A DNA stretch of 44,324 nucleotides from Nonomuraea glycinis (GCF_014646515.1 NZ_BMNK01000030.1:1-44324), one strand, 5' to 3'. Shown: positions 31,666 to 42,148, counted from the stretch's first letter. The notes: generated by a model from the letters alone, not told the origin. Made by a program: numbers and translations.

Positions 31666-32229
31666 TCACCTTCTGATGGTGATCGACAGGTGGCCGCCGG
31701 CTTGGGCGCCTGCCAGCTCGTTCGCCTGTGCCGGGGTGGTGGCGAGCACGACCAGGGCGCCGTGGTCGTCCTTGGCGGCCGGGATGGTCAGCACGGTGAC
31801 CTCCTCGGCCACCGGTCTGGCGCTCTGGCCCTCGTACGCCGCGAGCACGCTGATCGTCGAGCCAGGAGAGATCAGGCGCACGGCGTCGGGGTCGGCGATC
31901 CGTACGGGCGTGGCCACCACTCCAGGCGGCAGCCGCAGGGAGTCCAGCAGTCGCACGTCCGTGAGCGGCTCGCCGCGTCGCATCGCGGTCGCGAGCACGC
32001 GGCCCGCGGCGCCGCTGCGCAGGGCGCCGTCGGGCGGGTGCGCCAGGGAGACGGCGCGGAGGTCTCCGGGGCGCAGCACGCCGGGGGACAGGTCGCGGGC
32101 GGCGACCAGCACCGCAGGGCCCACAGCCGGACGTAGGGCCAGATATCCGGATATGACGGCGACGGCGGCGAGCGCGGCGGCGATGAGCCGGCGCCGCCGC
32201 TCGCACCGTCGTAGCCAGACTCGGATCAC
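31666..32229 (-). CDS. SAF-domain protein (CpaB/RcpC-like)
   Basis: 187 aa from the GTG at 32229, which overlaps the stop of the phosphorylase gene (GTGA). One N-terminal membrane helix (LIAAALAAVAVISGYLAL), then a SAF domain (VLVAARDLSPGVLRPGDL and GEPLTDVRLL). This is as in the CpaB/RcpC proteins of Flp-type pilus assembly, where the domain acts outside the membrane. No other pilus genes are near, so its role here is uncertain. Confidence 0.75.
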   Translation of the reverse strand: MIRVWLRRCERRRRLIAAALAAVAVISGYLALRPAVGPAVLVAARDLSPGVLRPGDLRAVSLAHPPDGALRSGAAGRVLATAMRRGEPLTDVRLLDSLRLPPGVVATPVRIADPDAVRLISPGSTISVLAAYEGQSARPVAEEVTVLTIPAAKDDHGALVVLATTPAQANELAGAQAGGHLSITIRR

Positions 32230-33032
32230 GGCAGCTCGAAGGGCAGCTTGAGGCCGTCGAGCGCCGAGCCGCAGGCGCACGTCCGGTCCTCGGGCAGCGC
32301 CCGCACCGCCTCGGCCACCAGGGTCCGCATCCGGGTCACGTTGCGGCCGAAGAACTCCAGCACCTCTTCGTGGGTGACCCCCTGACCGGCCTCGACCCCG
32401 GCGTCATGGTCGGTCACCAGCGACAGCGACGTGTAGCACAGGGCCAGCTCGCGGGCGAGGATCGCCTCGGGGAAGCCGGTCATGCCGACGATCGTCCACC
32501 CGTTGCCCTGGAACCACTGCGACTCGGCCCGCGTGGAGAAGCGCGGGCCCTCGATGACCACCAGGGTCCCGCCGTCGACGGTGTCCCACTCGCCCGAGCG
32601 GGCGGCCGCCACGGCCACCGCGCGCCCCGACGGGCAGTAGGGGTCGGAGAACGAGACGTGCACGGCCCCGCCATGGTCGTAATAAGTCTGGACACGTCCT
32701 GAGGTCCGGTCGACCAGCTGGTCGGGCACCACGATCGCGCCCGGCCCCACCTCGGCCCGCAGCGAACCGACGGCGCTGGGCGCCAGCACCTGGCGCACGC
32801 CGAGGGAGCGCAGCGCCCACAGGTTGGCCTGATAGGGGATGCGGTGCGGGGGGAAGCGGTGGTCGCGGCCATGCCGTGGGATGAACGCCACGGAACGGGA
32901 GCCGATGCGCCCGACGGTGACGACATCGCTGGGCGGGCCGTACGGCGTGGTGGCCTCGACCTCCTCCGCGTCGTCGAGCAGGGAGTAGAAGCCGGAGCCA
33001 CCGATGACGCCGATATCTGCGCGATTAGCCAT
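32226..33032 (-). CDS. S-methyl-5'-thioadenosine/purine nucleoside phosphorylase family
   Basis: 268 aa. Family motifs in order: GVIGGSGFY, IPRHGRDHRFPPH, NLWALRSLGV, SFSDPYCP, VIEGPRFSTRAES, GMTGFPEA and LVTDHDAG. It splits methylthioadenosine, or the inosine analogue, with phosphate in methionine and purine salvage. The motif set places it with MTAP; substrate choice between MTA and MTI is not resolved. The start at 33032 is supported by the conserved N-terminus. Confidence 0.9.
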   Translation of the reverse strand: MANRADIGVIGGSGFYSLLDDAEEVEATTPYGPPSDVVTVGRIGSRSVAFIPRHGRDHRFPPHRIPYQANLWALRSLGVRQVLAPSAVGSLRAEVGPGAIVVPDQLVDRTSGRVQTYYDHGGAVHVSFSDPYCPSGRAVAVAAARSGEWDTVDGGTLVVIEGPRFSTRAESQWFQGNGWTIVGMTGFPEAILARELALCYTSLSLVTDHDAGVEAGQGVTHEEVLEFFGRNVTRMRTLVAEAVRALPEDRTCACGSALDGLKLPFELP

Positions 33033-33155
33033 GGCGCAGAGGGTATCGGGATCGCGGGAGGGCGAGATGGAGCCGAACGGAGTTCTGTGGATAACCCGGT
33101 TTCGGGCCTGTGGACAACCATCGCTCCGTAAAGTGATCGTTCCAGTGCGGAGAGT

Positions 33156-35135
33156 ATGATCGGGCGCATGCGGCATCGGGGTCTTGGGCTCATCATCATC
33201 GCGCTCATGCTCGGCATGCTGCTGGCCGCGCTCGACCAGACCATCGTGTCGACCGCGCTGCCGACCATCGTCGGCGACCTCGGCGGCCTGGCGCACCTGT
33301 CGTGGGTGGTGACGGCCTACATCCTGGCCTCCACGGTCTCCACCCCGCTGTGGGGCAAGCTCGGCGACCAGTACGGCCGCAAAAGGCTCTTCCTCGCCGC
33401 CATCGTCATCTTCCTGGCCGGCTCGGCGCTGTGCGGGCTCAGCCAGAGCATGGCGCAGCTCATCGCCTTCCGCGGGATCCAGGGGCTCGGCGGCGGCGGG
33501 CTGATGGTGCTGGCCCAGGCCATCGTCGGCGACGTCGTCTCGGCCCGCGACCGAGGCAAGTACCAAGGCTACTTCGGCGCCGTCTTCGCCGTCTCCAGCA
33601 TCGTCGGGCCGCTGCTCGGCGGCCTGTTCGTGGACCACCTGTCGTGGCACTGGGTCTTCTACGTCAACCTGCCCCTGGGGGCGATCGCGCTGTTCGTGGT
33701 CGTCGCGGTGCTGCCGGGCGACCGGACCCGCACCAGGCACCGGATCGACTACGCCGGCGTGGTGCTGCTCGGCGGCGCCACCTCGTGCCTGGTTCTGATC
33801 GCCACCTGGGGCGGCACGATCTATCCGTGGCGCGATCCGGTGATCGTCGGGCTCGCCGTGGCGGCCGTGGCGATGCTGGCCGGGTGGGTGGTCTCGGCGC
33901 GGCGGGCGCGGGAGCCGGTGCTGCCGCTGGAGCTGTTCCGGATCAGGGCGTTCTCGATGGCGTCGATCGTCGGGTTCGTGGTGGGGTTCGGCATGTTCGG
34001 CGCGCTCACCTATCTCCCGCTCTACCTGCAGATCGTGCACGGGGTGAGCGCCACGCTGTCCGGCGTTTACCTGCTGCCGATGATGGCGGGCATGCTGACC
34101 ATGTCCATCATCAGCGGGCAGGTCATCTCCAAGACCGGCAAATACCGCTATTTCCCCATTGCTGGCACCGCGTTCGCGACCGTGGGGATGTTCCTGCTGT
34201 CCACGCTCACCGAGTTCAGCAGCCTGGCGGCGTTGGGCGTCTACCTGCTGGTGCTCGGGGTCGGCCTGGGCATGACCATGCAGGTGCTGGTGATCGTGGT
34301 GCAGAATGCCGTCGACTTCAAGGATCTCGGCGTCGCCACCTCAGGCGCCACGTTCTTCCGGTCGATCGGCGGCTCGTTCGGGGTGGCCACGCTCGGTGCC
34401 GTCTTCACCGGCCGGCTCGCCGCCGACGTCAGCGAGGTGCTCGCCAGGAAGGCGCTGCCGACGGGCTTCGACCCGGCGACCGTCCAGCGGGACCCCACGG
34501 CCATCCAGCGGCTGCCGCCCGATCTGGCCGCGGAGTTCCTACATGTGTACGCCGACTCCGTCGCCGTCGTGTTTCGGGTGGCGGCGCCCATCATGCTGGC
34601 CGCGTTCGTCCTGACCTGGTTCATCCCGCAGCAGCGGCTGCGGCAGACCACCAAGGCGGCCGACCTGGGCGAAGGGCTGGGCGCCACGTCCGCCGAGCGG
34701 TCGTCGCTGGCGGAGGTCGAACGCGGTCTCGTCCGGCTCGCCGACGCCAACCTGCGCAAGGGGTTCTACGCGCGGATGGGCGACCTGGCGGGGCTGGAGG
34801 GCATGACGCCCGAAGGGGTGTGGATCATCGCCAGGCTGGGCGGCGAGGACTGGGTCTCGGCCCAGTCGCTGGCCGAACGCGCCCAGGTCAGCAGGAGCCA
34901 GGGCAGGCCGTACGTCGACCAGCTCATCGATGACGGGTTCGTCGAGCGGTCGCAGGACGGCGACCAGCTACGGCTCACCGCGCGCGGACAGGAGGCCGCG
35001 CTGCGGCTGCTGCGCGGCTCACGCGAGGCGCTCAGCCGGCTGGTGGCCGACTGGGGCGCCCATCCGCAGCTTGAGCAGCTCCTCGACAGGATCGCTCCGG
35101 AGCTGCTCGGGGCGCTGGGAGACCGGCCCCGTTAG
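33156..35135 (+). CDS. DHA2-type MFS drug transporter fused to a winged-helix domain
   Basis: 659 aa; an ATG at 33168 (MRHRG) is an alternative start. About 14 membrane helices in residues 5-500 with signature motifs LDQTIVSTALPTIVGDLGG and WGKLGDQYGRKRLF. This is the EmrB/QacA class that exports drugs by proton antiport. After the last helix (to about 500) a soluble tail contains a MarR-like winged helix: GVWIIARLGGEDWVSAQSLA, QVSRSQGRPYVDQL and FVERSQDGDQLRLT. A DNA-binding-type domain on a transporter suggests self-sensing or anchoring, though it may only bind protein. The divergent gap 33033-33155 holds both promoters. Confidence 0.85.
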   Translation: MIGRMRHRGLGLIIIALMLGMLLAALDQTIVSTALPTIVGDLGGLAHLSWVVTAYILASTVSTPLWGKLGDQYGRKRLFLAAIVIFLAGSALCGLSQSMAQLIAFRGIQGLGGGGLMVLAQAIVGDVVSARDRGKYQGYFGAVFAVSSIVGPLLGGLFVDHLSWHWVFYVNLPLGAIALFVVVAVLPGDRTRTRHRIDYAGVVLLGGATSCLVLIATWGGTIYPWRDPVIVGLAVAAVAMLAGWVVSARRAREPVLPLELFRIRAFSMASIVGFVVGFGMFGALTYLPLYLQIVHGVSATLSGVYLLPMMAGMLTMSIISGQVISKTGKYRYFPIAGTAFATVGMFLLSTLTEFSSLAALGVYLLVLGVGLGMTMQVLVIVVQNAVDFKDLGVATSGATFFRSIGGSFGVATLGAVFTGRLAADVSEVLARKALPTGFDPATVQRDPTAIQRLPPDLAAEFLHVYADSVAVVFRVAAPIMLAAFVLTWFIPQQRLRQTTKAADLGEGLGATSAERSSLAEVERGLVRLADANLRKGFYARMGDLAGLEGMTPEGVWIIARLGGEDWVSAQSLAERAQVSRSQGRPYVDQLIDDGFVERSQDGDQLRLTARGQEAALRLLRGSREALSRLVADWGAHPQLEQLLDRIAPELLGALGDRPR

Positions 35136-35175
35136 GTGGCCGCAGCGGTGGGAGCCGGCGTCGAGACCGGCCTCG

Positions 35176-35463
35176 CTAGTTGGCCGCGGCGGCGGGCGCC
35201 GGCGTCGAGGTCGAGGCGGCGGGCTTGCTGCTCTCGGCGGGCTTGGTTTCGGCGGGCTTGCTGGAGGGGGCCGAAGAGGTCGACGACGCGCGGTTGTCGG
35301 TGCGGTAAAAGCCCGACCCCTTGAACACGATGCCGACGGCAGAGAACACCTTGCGCAGGTTGCCCTCGCAGCTCGGACATACGGTCAACGTGTCGTCGCT
35401 GAACTTCTGGACGACCTCGAGCTGCTCACCGCAGTCGTTGCAGGCGTACTGGTAGGTCGGCAC
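35176..35463 (-). CDS. FmdB-family zinc ribbon protein
   Basis: 95 aa. The N-terminal zinc ribbon CNDC...CPSC, beginning MPTYQYACNDCGEQLE, and VGIVFKGSGFYRTD are diagnostic of FmdB. The C-terminal half is Ser/Ala/Pro low complexity. The family is widespread; a regulatory role is assumed. Confidence 0.9.
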   Translation of the reverse strand: MPTYQYACNDCGEQLEVVQKFSDDTLTVCPSCEGNLRKVFSAVGIVFKGSGFYRTDNRASSTSSAPSSKPAETKPAESSKPAASTSTPAPAAAAN

Positions 35464-35531
35464 GCGCTCCTCCTAAAGGCTTTGGCACTCGAGTGATGCG
35501 ACTGCTAATGGTAACTGATAGGTCCAAATTC

Positions 35532-37037
35532 CTATTCCAGTCCCCGCTCGCCGTACCATCCGGCCAGTTTCCCGCGCCGGCTGACGGCGCGCAGGCGGTG
35601 TTCCACCTGGTTGCGGCAGTCCACCGTGGTCACCACCAGGAGCTGGTCGTCGGACCTGATCCTCGTGCTCCGCGACGGCACGAACGACTTCCCGTCGCGG
35701 ACGACCAGCGTCACCTGGGCCCCGGCCGGCAGCCGCAGCTCGAAGATCTCCACGCCGTGCAGCTGGGAGCCGGGAGGGACCCTGACCTGCAGCAGGTCGG
35801 CGTTCAGCTCTTCGAGTGGCGCGGCCTCCACCTCCAGGTCGTGCGCCTCGCCGGGGGCGGTCACCTTGAGCAGCCGGGCCACCAGGGGCAGCGTCGGCCC
35901 CTGGAGCAGCGTGAACACGATGACGATCACGAAGACCTGGTTGAAGATCTCCTTCGAGCCCGCGACCCCGGCCGCCCACGGGATGGTCGCCAGCACGACC
36001 GGGATGGCGCCGCGCAACCCCGCCCAGGACAGGAACGCCTGCTCGCGCAGGCTCACCGTGCCCAGCCGGGCCATCCGGGTGACCAGCGAGCTGGCCATGA
36101 CGGTCAGCGGCCGCGCCGCCAGCACCAGGATCGTCCCGGTGATCAGGCCGGGCACGATCGCCGCCGGCATCTCCCTGGGGCTGGCCAGCATGCCGAGCAT
36201 CACGAACAGCCCGATCTGCGCCAGCCACGCCGCGCCCTCCGCGAACCCCTTGGTCGCCGCCCGGTGCGGCAGCCGCGAATTGCCCAGGATCAGGGCGGTC
36301 AGGTAGATGGCCAGGAACCCCGAACCGTGCAGCAGCACGGCCCCGGCGTAGGAGACCATGGTCAGCGCGAGCACGGCGATCGGGTAGAGGCCCGAGGCCG
36401 GCAGGGCGATGCGGCGCAGCGCGTAGGCGCCGGCGGGGCCTACGGCGAGTCCGACGGCGGCGCCGATCAGCAGCTCGACCGTCGTCTCCAGCAGGAAGGT
36501 GCCGACGCTCGGCGCCGTGTGGGCGGCGCTGCTCAGCAGCACCACGGCGATCACCGTGGGGGCGTCGTTGAACCCGGACTCGGCCTCCAGGATGCCCGCC
36601 AGCCTGGGCGGCAGCGGCAGCCTGCGCAGCACGGAGAACACCGCGGCCGCGTCGGTGGGGGCCAGCACGGCCCCGAGGATCAACGCGGTGGTGATGTCGA
36701 CGCCGAGCAGGAAGTGCACGGGCACCGCCACCGCCGCGATGCTGACCGCCACGCCGAAGGTGGCCAGGATCAGCGCGATCGGGACCGATCCACGTACGTG
36801 GTTCCAGTTCGTGGTCAGGCCGCCCTCGGCCAGGATCATCGCCAGCGCGAGGAAGCCGATCTCCTTGGCGATCCCGGGATCGCTGAACGGGATGCCGGCC
36901 ACGGAATCGCCCAGGACGAGACCGAGCCCCAGGAACAACAGCAGACTCGGCAGGCCGCTGCGGTGCGCCACCCGTACGGAGACGATGGCCGCGATGACGA
37001 TCGCGGCACCGACAAGGAGCCAGACATCAAGCGTCAT
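35532..37037 (-). CDS. Potassium/proton antiporter (NhaP2/CvrA-like) with RCK_C domain
   Basis: 501 aa. About 12-13 membrane helices in residues 1-385, including the CPA1-type TDAAAVFSVLRRLPLP and SWAGLRGAIPVVLA segments. The cytoplasmic C-terminal part (ELRLPAGAQVTLVVRDGKSF) is a TrkA/RCK_C domain that usually senses ligands. It exports K+ (or Na+) in exchange for H+ to control pH and turgor. It sits alone between the FmdB and formyl-THF genes. Confidence 0.88.
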   Translation of the reverse strand: MTLDVWLLVGAAIVIAAIVSVRVAHRSGLPSLLLFLGLGLVLGDSVAGIPFSDPGIAKEIGFLALAMILAEGGLTTNWNHVRGSVPIALILATFGVAVSIAAVAVPVHFLLGVDITTALILGAVLAPTDAAAVFSVLRRLPLPPRLAGILEAESGFNDAPTVIAVVLLSSAAHTAPSVGTFLLETTVELLIGAAVGLAVGPAGAYALRRIALPASGLYPIAVLALTMVSYAGAVLLHGSGFLAIYLTALILGNSRLPHRAATKGFAEGAAWLAQIGLFVMLGMLASPREMPAAIVPGLITGTILVLAARPLTVMASSLVTRMARLGTVSLREQAFLSWAGLRGAIPVVLATIPWAAGVAGSKEIFNQVFVIVIVFTLLQGPTLPLVARLLKVTAPGEAHDLEVEAAPLEELNADLLQVRVPPGSQLHGVEIFELRLPAGAQVTLVVRDGKSFVPSRSTRIRSDDQLLVVTTVDCRNQVEHRLRAVSRRGKLAGWYGERGLE

Positions 37038-37061
37038 CTGGTCCCCTCTATGTGTGTGTAG

Positions 37062-37643
37062 TCACTTAAGACTAGTGAGTCCCACCGGTGTGATCGCAAA
37101 GTGGACCGGTCTGTCATGCGGCTCGGCCGGCACATCGTCCCTGAGCTCGCCCTCGTGCAGCAGCGCGACCGTGGGCACGTTCGGCCCCACCCTGCTCAAC
37201 GCGCGGTCGTAGGAGCCACCGCCGCGGCCGAGGCGTACCCCGGAGAGCCTGTCCACGGCCAGCGCGGGCACGATCACGAGCGCCGCCGTGCGGATCGCGT
37301 CGATCCCACGCCGGGTGTCCACCGGCTCCGGCACGCCGAACCGGCCGGGCGCGAGCGTGTCGGGACCGTCGTACACCGCCCAGTCGAGATCGTTGTCCTC
37401 CCGCAGGACCGGCAGCATCACGGTGGTCCCGTGTTTCCACAGGGCGAACACCAGCCCGTGGGTGTCCGGCTCGGTGCCGATCGACCAGTAGCAGGCGACC
37501 AGTCCGGCCATCTGCGCCCACGGCTGATCGAGCAGCGTTTCGCGGATATTGGTGGCGTTCGAGCGCAGTTGCTCGGGTGTGAGTGAGGCGCGCGCCGAAA
37601 TCAGCTCACGGCGCAGGTTCAACTTGTCCACAGGTACCTCCAC
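37062..37643 (-). CDS. 5-formyltetrahydrofolate cyclo-ligase
   Basis: 193 aa. Converts 5-formyl-THF to 5,10-methenyl-THF with ATP. The family signature VRLGRGGGSYDRAL is present, and ACYWSIGTEPDTHGL precedes it. A GTG at 37631 (VDKLNLRREL) is an alternative start. Only 12 bases separate its start from that of divergent galU, so each promoter probably lies inside the other gene's 5' end. Confidence 0.9.
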   Translation of the reverse strand: MEVPVDKLNLRRELISARASLTPEQLRSNATNIRETLLDQPWAQMAGLVACYWSIGTEPDTHGLVFALWKHGTTVMLPVLREDNDLDWAVYDGPDTLAPGRFGVPEPVDTRRGIDAIRTAALVIVPALAVDRLSGVRLGRGGGSYDRALSRVGPNVPTVALLHEGELRDDVPAEPHDRPVHFAITPVGLTSLK

Positions 37644-37655
37644 TAGGGTCTACTC
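37644..37655 (+). promoter_or_regulatory. galU: Possible leaderless promoter of galU
   Basis: TAGGGT (37644-37649) then CTACTC and the ATG. A TANNNT -10 element 6 bases before the start codon is the classic geometry of leaderless actinomycete transcripts. No Shine-Dalgarno is present. The -35 is not clear. Confidence 0.5.
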
Positions 37656-38544
<889 letters not shown>

Positions 38545-38558
<14 letters not shown>

Positions 38559-39732
38559 CGCGCACCTGGCCGACATCCTGGCCACGGTGCGCCCGCTCGC
38601 GCCGCTGGAGCTGGAGTTGGAGCAGGCTCTTGGCGGGACGCTGGCGGAGGAGATCACCTCACCGGTGCCGCTGCCGCCGTTCAACAACTCCGCCATGGAC
38701 GGATACGCCGTACGGTCGGTCGACATCGCGCAGGTGCCGGTCACCCTGCCGGTGATCGACGACGTGGCCGCCGGCTCCGACGAGCTGCGGGCCATCGGCC
38801 CCGGTCACACCATGCGGATCATGACCGGTGGCCCCCTCCCCGCGGGGGCCGACGCGGTGGTGCCGGTGGAGTGGACCGACGGCGGCACGGTCTCGGTCCG
38901 GATCGATCGTACGGTCGAGGTCGGCAACGCCATCCGGCACGCGGGCGAGGACGTGCCCTCCGGCGCGGTCGTGCTGGAGGCCGGCACGGTGATCGGCCCC
39001 GCCCAGCTCGGCATCATCGCCGGGGTGGGCCGCCGCCGGGTGCTGGCTCGCCCCCGGCCACGGGTCGTCGTGCTCGCCACCGGCGCCGAGCTGGTCGAGC
39101 CCGGCCTTCCGCTCGGCCCTGGGCAGATCTGGGACTCCAACAGCTTCACGCTGACCGCCGCCGCCCTCGAAGCGGGCGCCGACGCCTTCCGGGCGCCGAC
39201 AGTGGGCGACGACCCGGCGGCCTTCCTGGAGCAGCTCGACGCCCAGCTCCTCAGGGCCGACGCCGTCATCACCAGCGGCGGCGTCTCCATGGGCGCCTAC
39301 GAGCCCGTCAAGGAGGCCCTCGCGCCGCTCGGCACCGTACGCTTCGAGAAGGTCGCCATGCAGCCCGGCATGCCCCAGGGCTTCGGCGTCGTGGGCGACG
39401 ACCAGGTGCCGGTCTTCGCACTGCCCGGCAACCCCGTCTCGTCGTTCGTCTCTTTCATGCTTTTCGTACGGCCTGCGCTCGGCAGGATGCGTGGACTGCC
39501 CGCCGGGCCGGCCGAGACGGTCACCGCCCGGGTCACCGGGGCGTTGCGCTCGCCCGAGGGCAAGCGGTCGTTCCTGCGCGGGCGGCTCGACCCCGGCGGT
39601 GAGGTGACACCGTTGCGCGGGCAGGGCTCCCACCAGCTCGCCGCCCTGGCCTCGGCCAATGCCCTGATCGTGGTGCCCGAGGACGTCACCGACGTGCCGG
39701 CCGGTGCGGAAGTGCAGGTGATCAGGCTGTGA
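38545..39732 (+). CDS. moeA: Molybdopterin molybdotransferase
   Basis: 395 aa from the ATG at 38545. Motifs: LPPFNNSAMDGYAVRS, MTGGPLPAGADAVVP, SNSFTLTAAALEAGAD, TSGGVSMGAYEPVKEA and VFALPGNPVSS. Inserts molybdate into adenylylated molybdopterin to finish Moco synthesis. The stop overlaps moaC (GTGA). Confidence 0.95.
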
Positions 39733-40199
39733 GTGAGTTCACCCATCTGGACGAGACCGGGGCCGCGCGGATGGTCGACGTGTCGGCCAAGGACGTCAGC
39801 GCGCGCACCGCCACCGCCACCGGGCGGGTGCTGCTGACCGGCGAGGTCGTCGAGCTGCTCCGCTCCGGCGAGGTGCCCAAGGGCGACGCCCTGGGAGTGG
39901 CGCGGATCGCCGGCATCATGGGGGCGAAACGGACACCCGACCTCGTCCCGCTCTGCCATCCCATCGCCCTGCACGGCGTGAAGGTGACGCTGGACGTCGA
40001 GGACTGGGGTGTGGCGATCACCTGCCGGGTCAAGACCGCCGATCGGACGGGTGTGGAGATGGAGGCGCTGACGGCCGTCACGGTCGCGGCGCTGGCGCTG
40101 ATCGACATGGTGAAGGCCGTCGACCCGGCCGCGGTGATCAGCGACGTGCGGGTCGAGGAGAAGACCGGCGGCAAGACCGGCCTCTGGACGCGGCCATGA
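39729..40199 (+). CDS. moaC: Cyclic pyranopterin monophosphate synthase
   Basis: 156 aa from a GTG overlapping the moeA stop. FTHLDETGAARMVDVSAKDV, then GDALGVARIAGIMGAKRTPD, LVPLCHPIALHGVKV and MEALTAVTVAALALIDMVKA are the MoaC signature. Second step of molybdenum cofactor synthesis. The stop overlaps the next start by 4 bases. Confidence 0.95.
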   Translation: MSEFTHLDETGAARMVDVSAKDVSARTATATGRVLLTGEVVELLRSGEVPKGDALGVARIAGIMGAKRTPDLVPLCHPIALHGVKVTLDVEDWGVAITCRVKTADRTGVEMEALTAVTVAALALIDMVKAVDPAAVISDVRVEEKTGGKTGLWTRP

Positions 40200-40672
40200 T
40201 CCGGGCGCTGGTGGTCACGGCGTCGAACCGGGCATCCGCCGGGATTTATGAGGATAAATCCGGGGCGCTGCTGGTGACGCTGCTCGGCGAGGCGGGCTGC
40301 ACGGTCGACGGCCCGGTCGTGGTGCCCGACGGCGACCCGGTGGAAGGCGCGCTGCGCGACGGGGTCGCCGCAGGCTACGACGTGATCGTGACCACAGGCG
40401 GCACCGGCCTGACCCCCACCGATCTGACGCCCGAGATGACGGCCCGAGTCATCACCCGGGAGATTCCTGGCATCGCCGAGAGCATCCGCTCGGCTAACCG
40501 CGACAAGGTCCCCACCTCGATCCTCTCCCGGGGCCTCGCAGGTCAGGCAGGCGCCACCCTCATCGTCAACCTGCCCGGATCCAGCGGCGGCGTACGCGAT
40601 GGCGTCGCCGTACTCACGCCCATCCTCCAGCACGCCGTCGACCAGATTCGCGGCGGCGACCACCCTCGTTGA
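40196..40672 (+). CDS. Molybdopterin adenylyltransferase (MogA/MoaB family)
   Basis: 158 aa. TGGTGLTPTDLTPEMT and LPGSSGGVRDGVAVL are the MoCF-domain signatures. Adenylylates molybdopterin before MoeA acts. With moeA and moaC it forms a coupled Moco operon behind galU. The branch (Mog or MoaB) is not decided from sequence. Confidence 0.92.
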   Translation: MIRALVVTASNRASAGIYEDKSGALLVTLLGEAGCTVDGPVVVPDGDPVEGALRDGVAAGYDVIVTTGGTGLTPTDLTPEMTARVITREIPGIAESIRSANRDKVPTSILSRGLAGQAGATLIVNLPGSSGGVRDGVAVLTPILQHAVDQIRGGDHPR

Positions 40673-40741
40673 TCTCCACTGATTCCCAAGTGCACGAAGT
40701 GACCGGAATCGACCCGTGGCGGCATCGGGCGTGATAGGGGG

Positions 40742-41398
40742 ATGATGAGAGATGTGGATCGACTACGCGGCTGGCCTGCGACGCTGAGCGAAGGTCCGGT
40801 CGGCCTCCGGCCGCTCCGGCTGGGGGATGTGCGCGTATGGCGCGACACCCGGGTGCGCAATGCCGACTGGCTACGCCCCTGGGAGCCCAGCAACCCCGAA
40901 ACGCCCCTGTTCAAGACCGGACTCGGACCGTACATCTCCATGGTCGGCACGCTGCGCCGCGAGGCCAGGCAGGGCATGGCCCTGCCCTGGGTGGTCACGT
41001 ACGGTGGTCGCTTCGCCGGACAGCTGACCATCGGCGCCATGGTCTGGGGGTCGGCCCGCTCCGCACAGGTCGGCTACTGGATCGACGGCGCGCTCGCGGG
41101 CCGGGGGATCACCCCCACCGCCCTCGCCCTGGCCGTCGACCATTGTTTCTTCACCGCGGGATTGCACCGGCTGGAGGCGAACATCCGACCTGAGAACCAG
41201 GCCAGCCGTAGGGTGGTTGAGAAGCTCGGGTTCAGGGAAGAAGGCATTCGGCGTCGTCAACTCCACATCGATGGAGCCTGGCGCGACCACATCTGTTACG
41301 CGTTGACCGTTGAGGACGTTCCTGGCGGGCTGCTCGTGCAGTGGCGTCGCGCTCGTGAGTCAGCAGCTCACGGCGGGTCTCCAGTAGAAGAGGTTTGA
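40742..41398 (+). CDS. rimJ: GNAT N-acetyltransferase, RimJ-like
   Basis: 218 aa. GNAT core: RLGDVRVWRDTRVRN at the start, VGYWIDGALAGRGITPTALA for the acetyl-CoA loop (R/Q-x-x-G-x-G/A) and LEANIRPENQASRRVVEKLG for the RimJ-type signature. Probably acetylates a protein N-terminus. In related actinomycetes it follows the Moco genes, as here. Confidence 0.85.
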   Translation: MMRDVDRLRGWPATLSEGPVGLRPLRLGDVRVWRDTRVRNADWLRPWEPSNPETPLFKTGLGPYISMVGTLRREARQGMALPWVVTYGGRFAGQLTIGAMVWGSARSAQVGYWIDGALAGRGITPTALALAVDHCFFTAGLHRLEANIRPENQASRRVVEKLGFREEGIRRRQLHIDGAWRDHICYALTVEDVPGGLLVQWRRARESAAHGGSPVEEV

Positions 41399-41522
41399 CG
41401 ATCTCGCGACACACCGCATCGAATGCTCGTCAACTAGTGACAGACGGTCTTACGGTGCGTGACGTGAGCACATTGAAGGCGCCAGAAGCACAGAGGCGCT
41501 TTCGTGCTGCCCGGAGGTGCCC

Positions 41523-42101
41523 ATGAGCGGCGCTTTCCTCTACCTTGCCATCGTCGTCATGTGGCTGTGCGTCCTGATCCCGATGTGGCTGCGCAGGGAC
41601 AAGACAAACCTCGCCGAACTGGCCGAGCTCGAAGAACACTACACCGGCGAATACCAACTCCCCGACCTCAGCGAGGCTGACGGCACGCAGGAGTTCGACA
41701 CCGCGGAGTACGAGCGCGTCGACCCACGCCAGTTCCGGGCCCGGCGGCGAGCCATCATCGTCGCCCGCCGGCGTCGGCTGCTCTTCTTCACCAGCCTGCT
41801 CGTGGTGGCGACCGTGGTCACGGCCGCCGTGCGGGTGATCCCCTGGTGGGCGGTGGCGCCAGCCTGCGCGATCATGCTCGGCTACATGGTGTTCCTGCGG
41901 ATCGCCGTACAGGTGGACCGCGAGCGGCGGCAGCGGGCCGTACAGGCGCGCGAGCGGGCCCGGCGCGTACGGGCGCAGCGGCGCGCGGCGGAGATGGCGG
42001 CGCAGGCGGAGGCCGAAGTCATCGAATTCGCGGCCCGACAGGCGGACGTCCTCTTCGACCAGTACGCGGAACCACCCCGGCGAGCGGTGGGCGACGGGTA
42101 A
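41523..42101 (+). CDS. Small membrane protein, conserved but uncharacterised
   Basis: 192 aa from the ATG at 41523, preceded by GGAGG (41513-41517). One N-terminal membrane helix (FLYLAIVVMWLCVLIPMWL), an acidic linker, a middle pair of hydrophobic segments (LLFFTSLLVVATVVTAAV, PACAIMLGYMVFLRIAV), then a long charged C-terminal helix (RERARRVRAQRRAAEMAAQA). No enzyme motif. Conserved position next to tRNA-Ala suggests backbone. Confidence 0.75.
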   Translation: MSGAFLYLAIVVMWLCVLIPMWLRRDKTNLAELAELEEHYTGEYQLPDLSEADGTQEFDTAEYERVDPRQFRARRRAIIVARRRRLLFFTSLLVVATVVTAAVRVIPWWAVAPACAIMLGYMVFLRIAVQVDRERRQRAVQARERARRVRAQRRAAEMAAQAEAEVIEFAARQADVLFDQYAEPPRRAVGDG

Positions 42102-42148
42102 GGGTGGCGCGGGGACCCCCGGAAGTTTGCTAACCTGGTCGAGTCCTT

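Noticed and set aside
32226..34040. Very long leftward open frame of about 600 codons across the phosphorylase and the MFS gene
   Set aside because: Only the part from 33032 leftward is a real protein family; the rest is antisense to the transporter and is Gln/His/Arg-rich shadow sequence.
35493..37061. Long rightward open frame opposite the antiporter gene
   Set aside because: Composition (QPGRQ, HHGDHR repeats) is a mirror of the antiporter codons; the opposite strand has clear membrane helices and an RCK domain.
41882..42148. Tail of the integrase frame beyond the tRNA as a separate protein
   Set aside because: It is antisense to the tRNA and to the membrane protein gene; explained by loss of the stop at integration.
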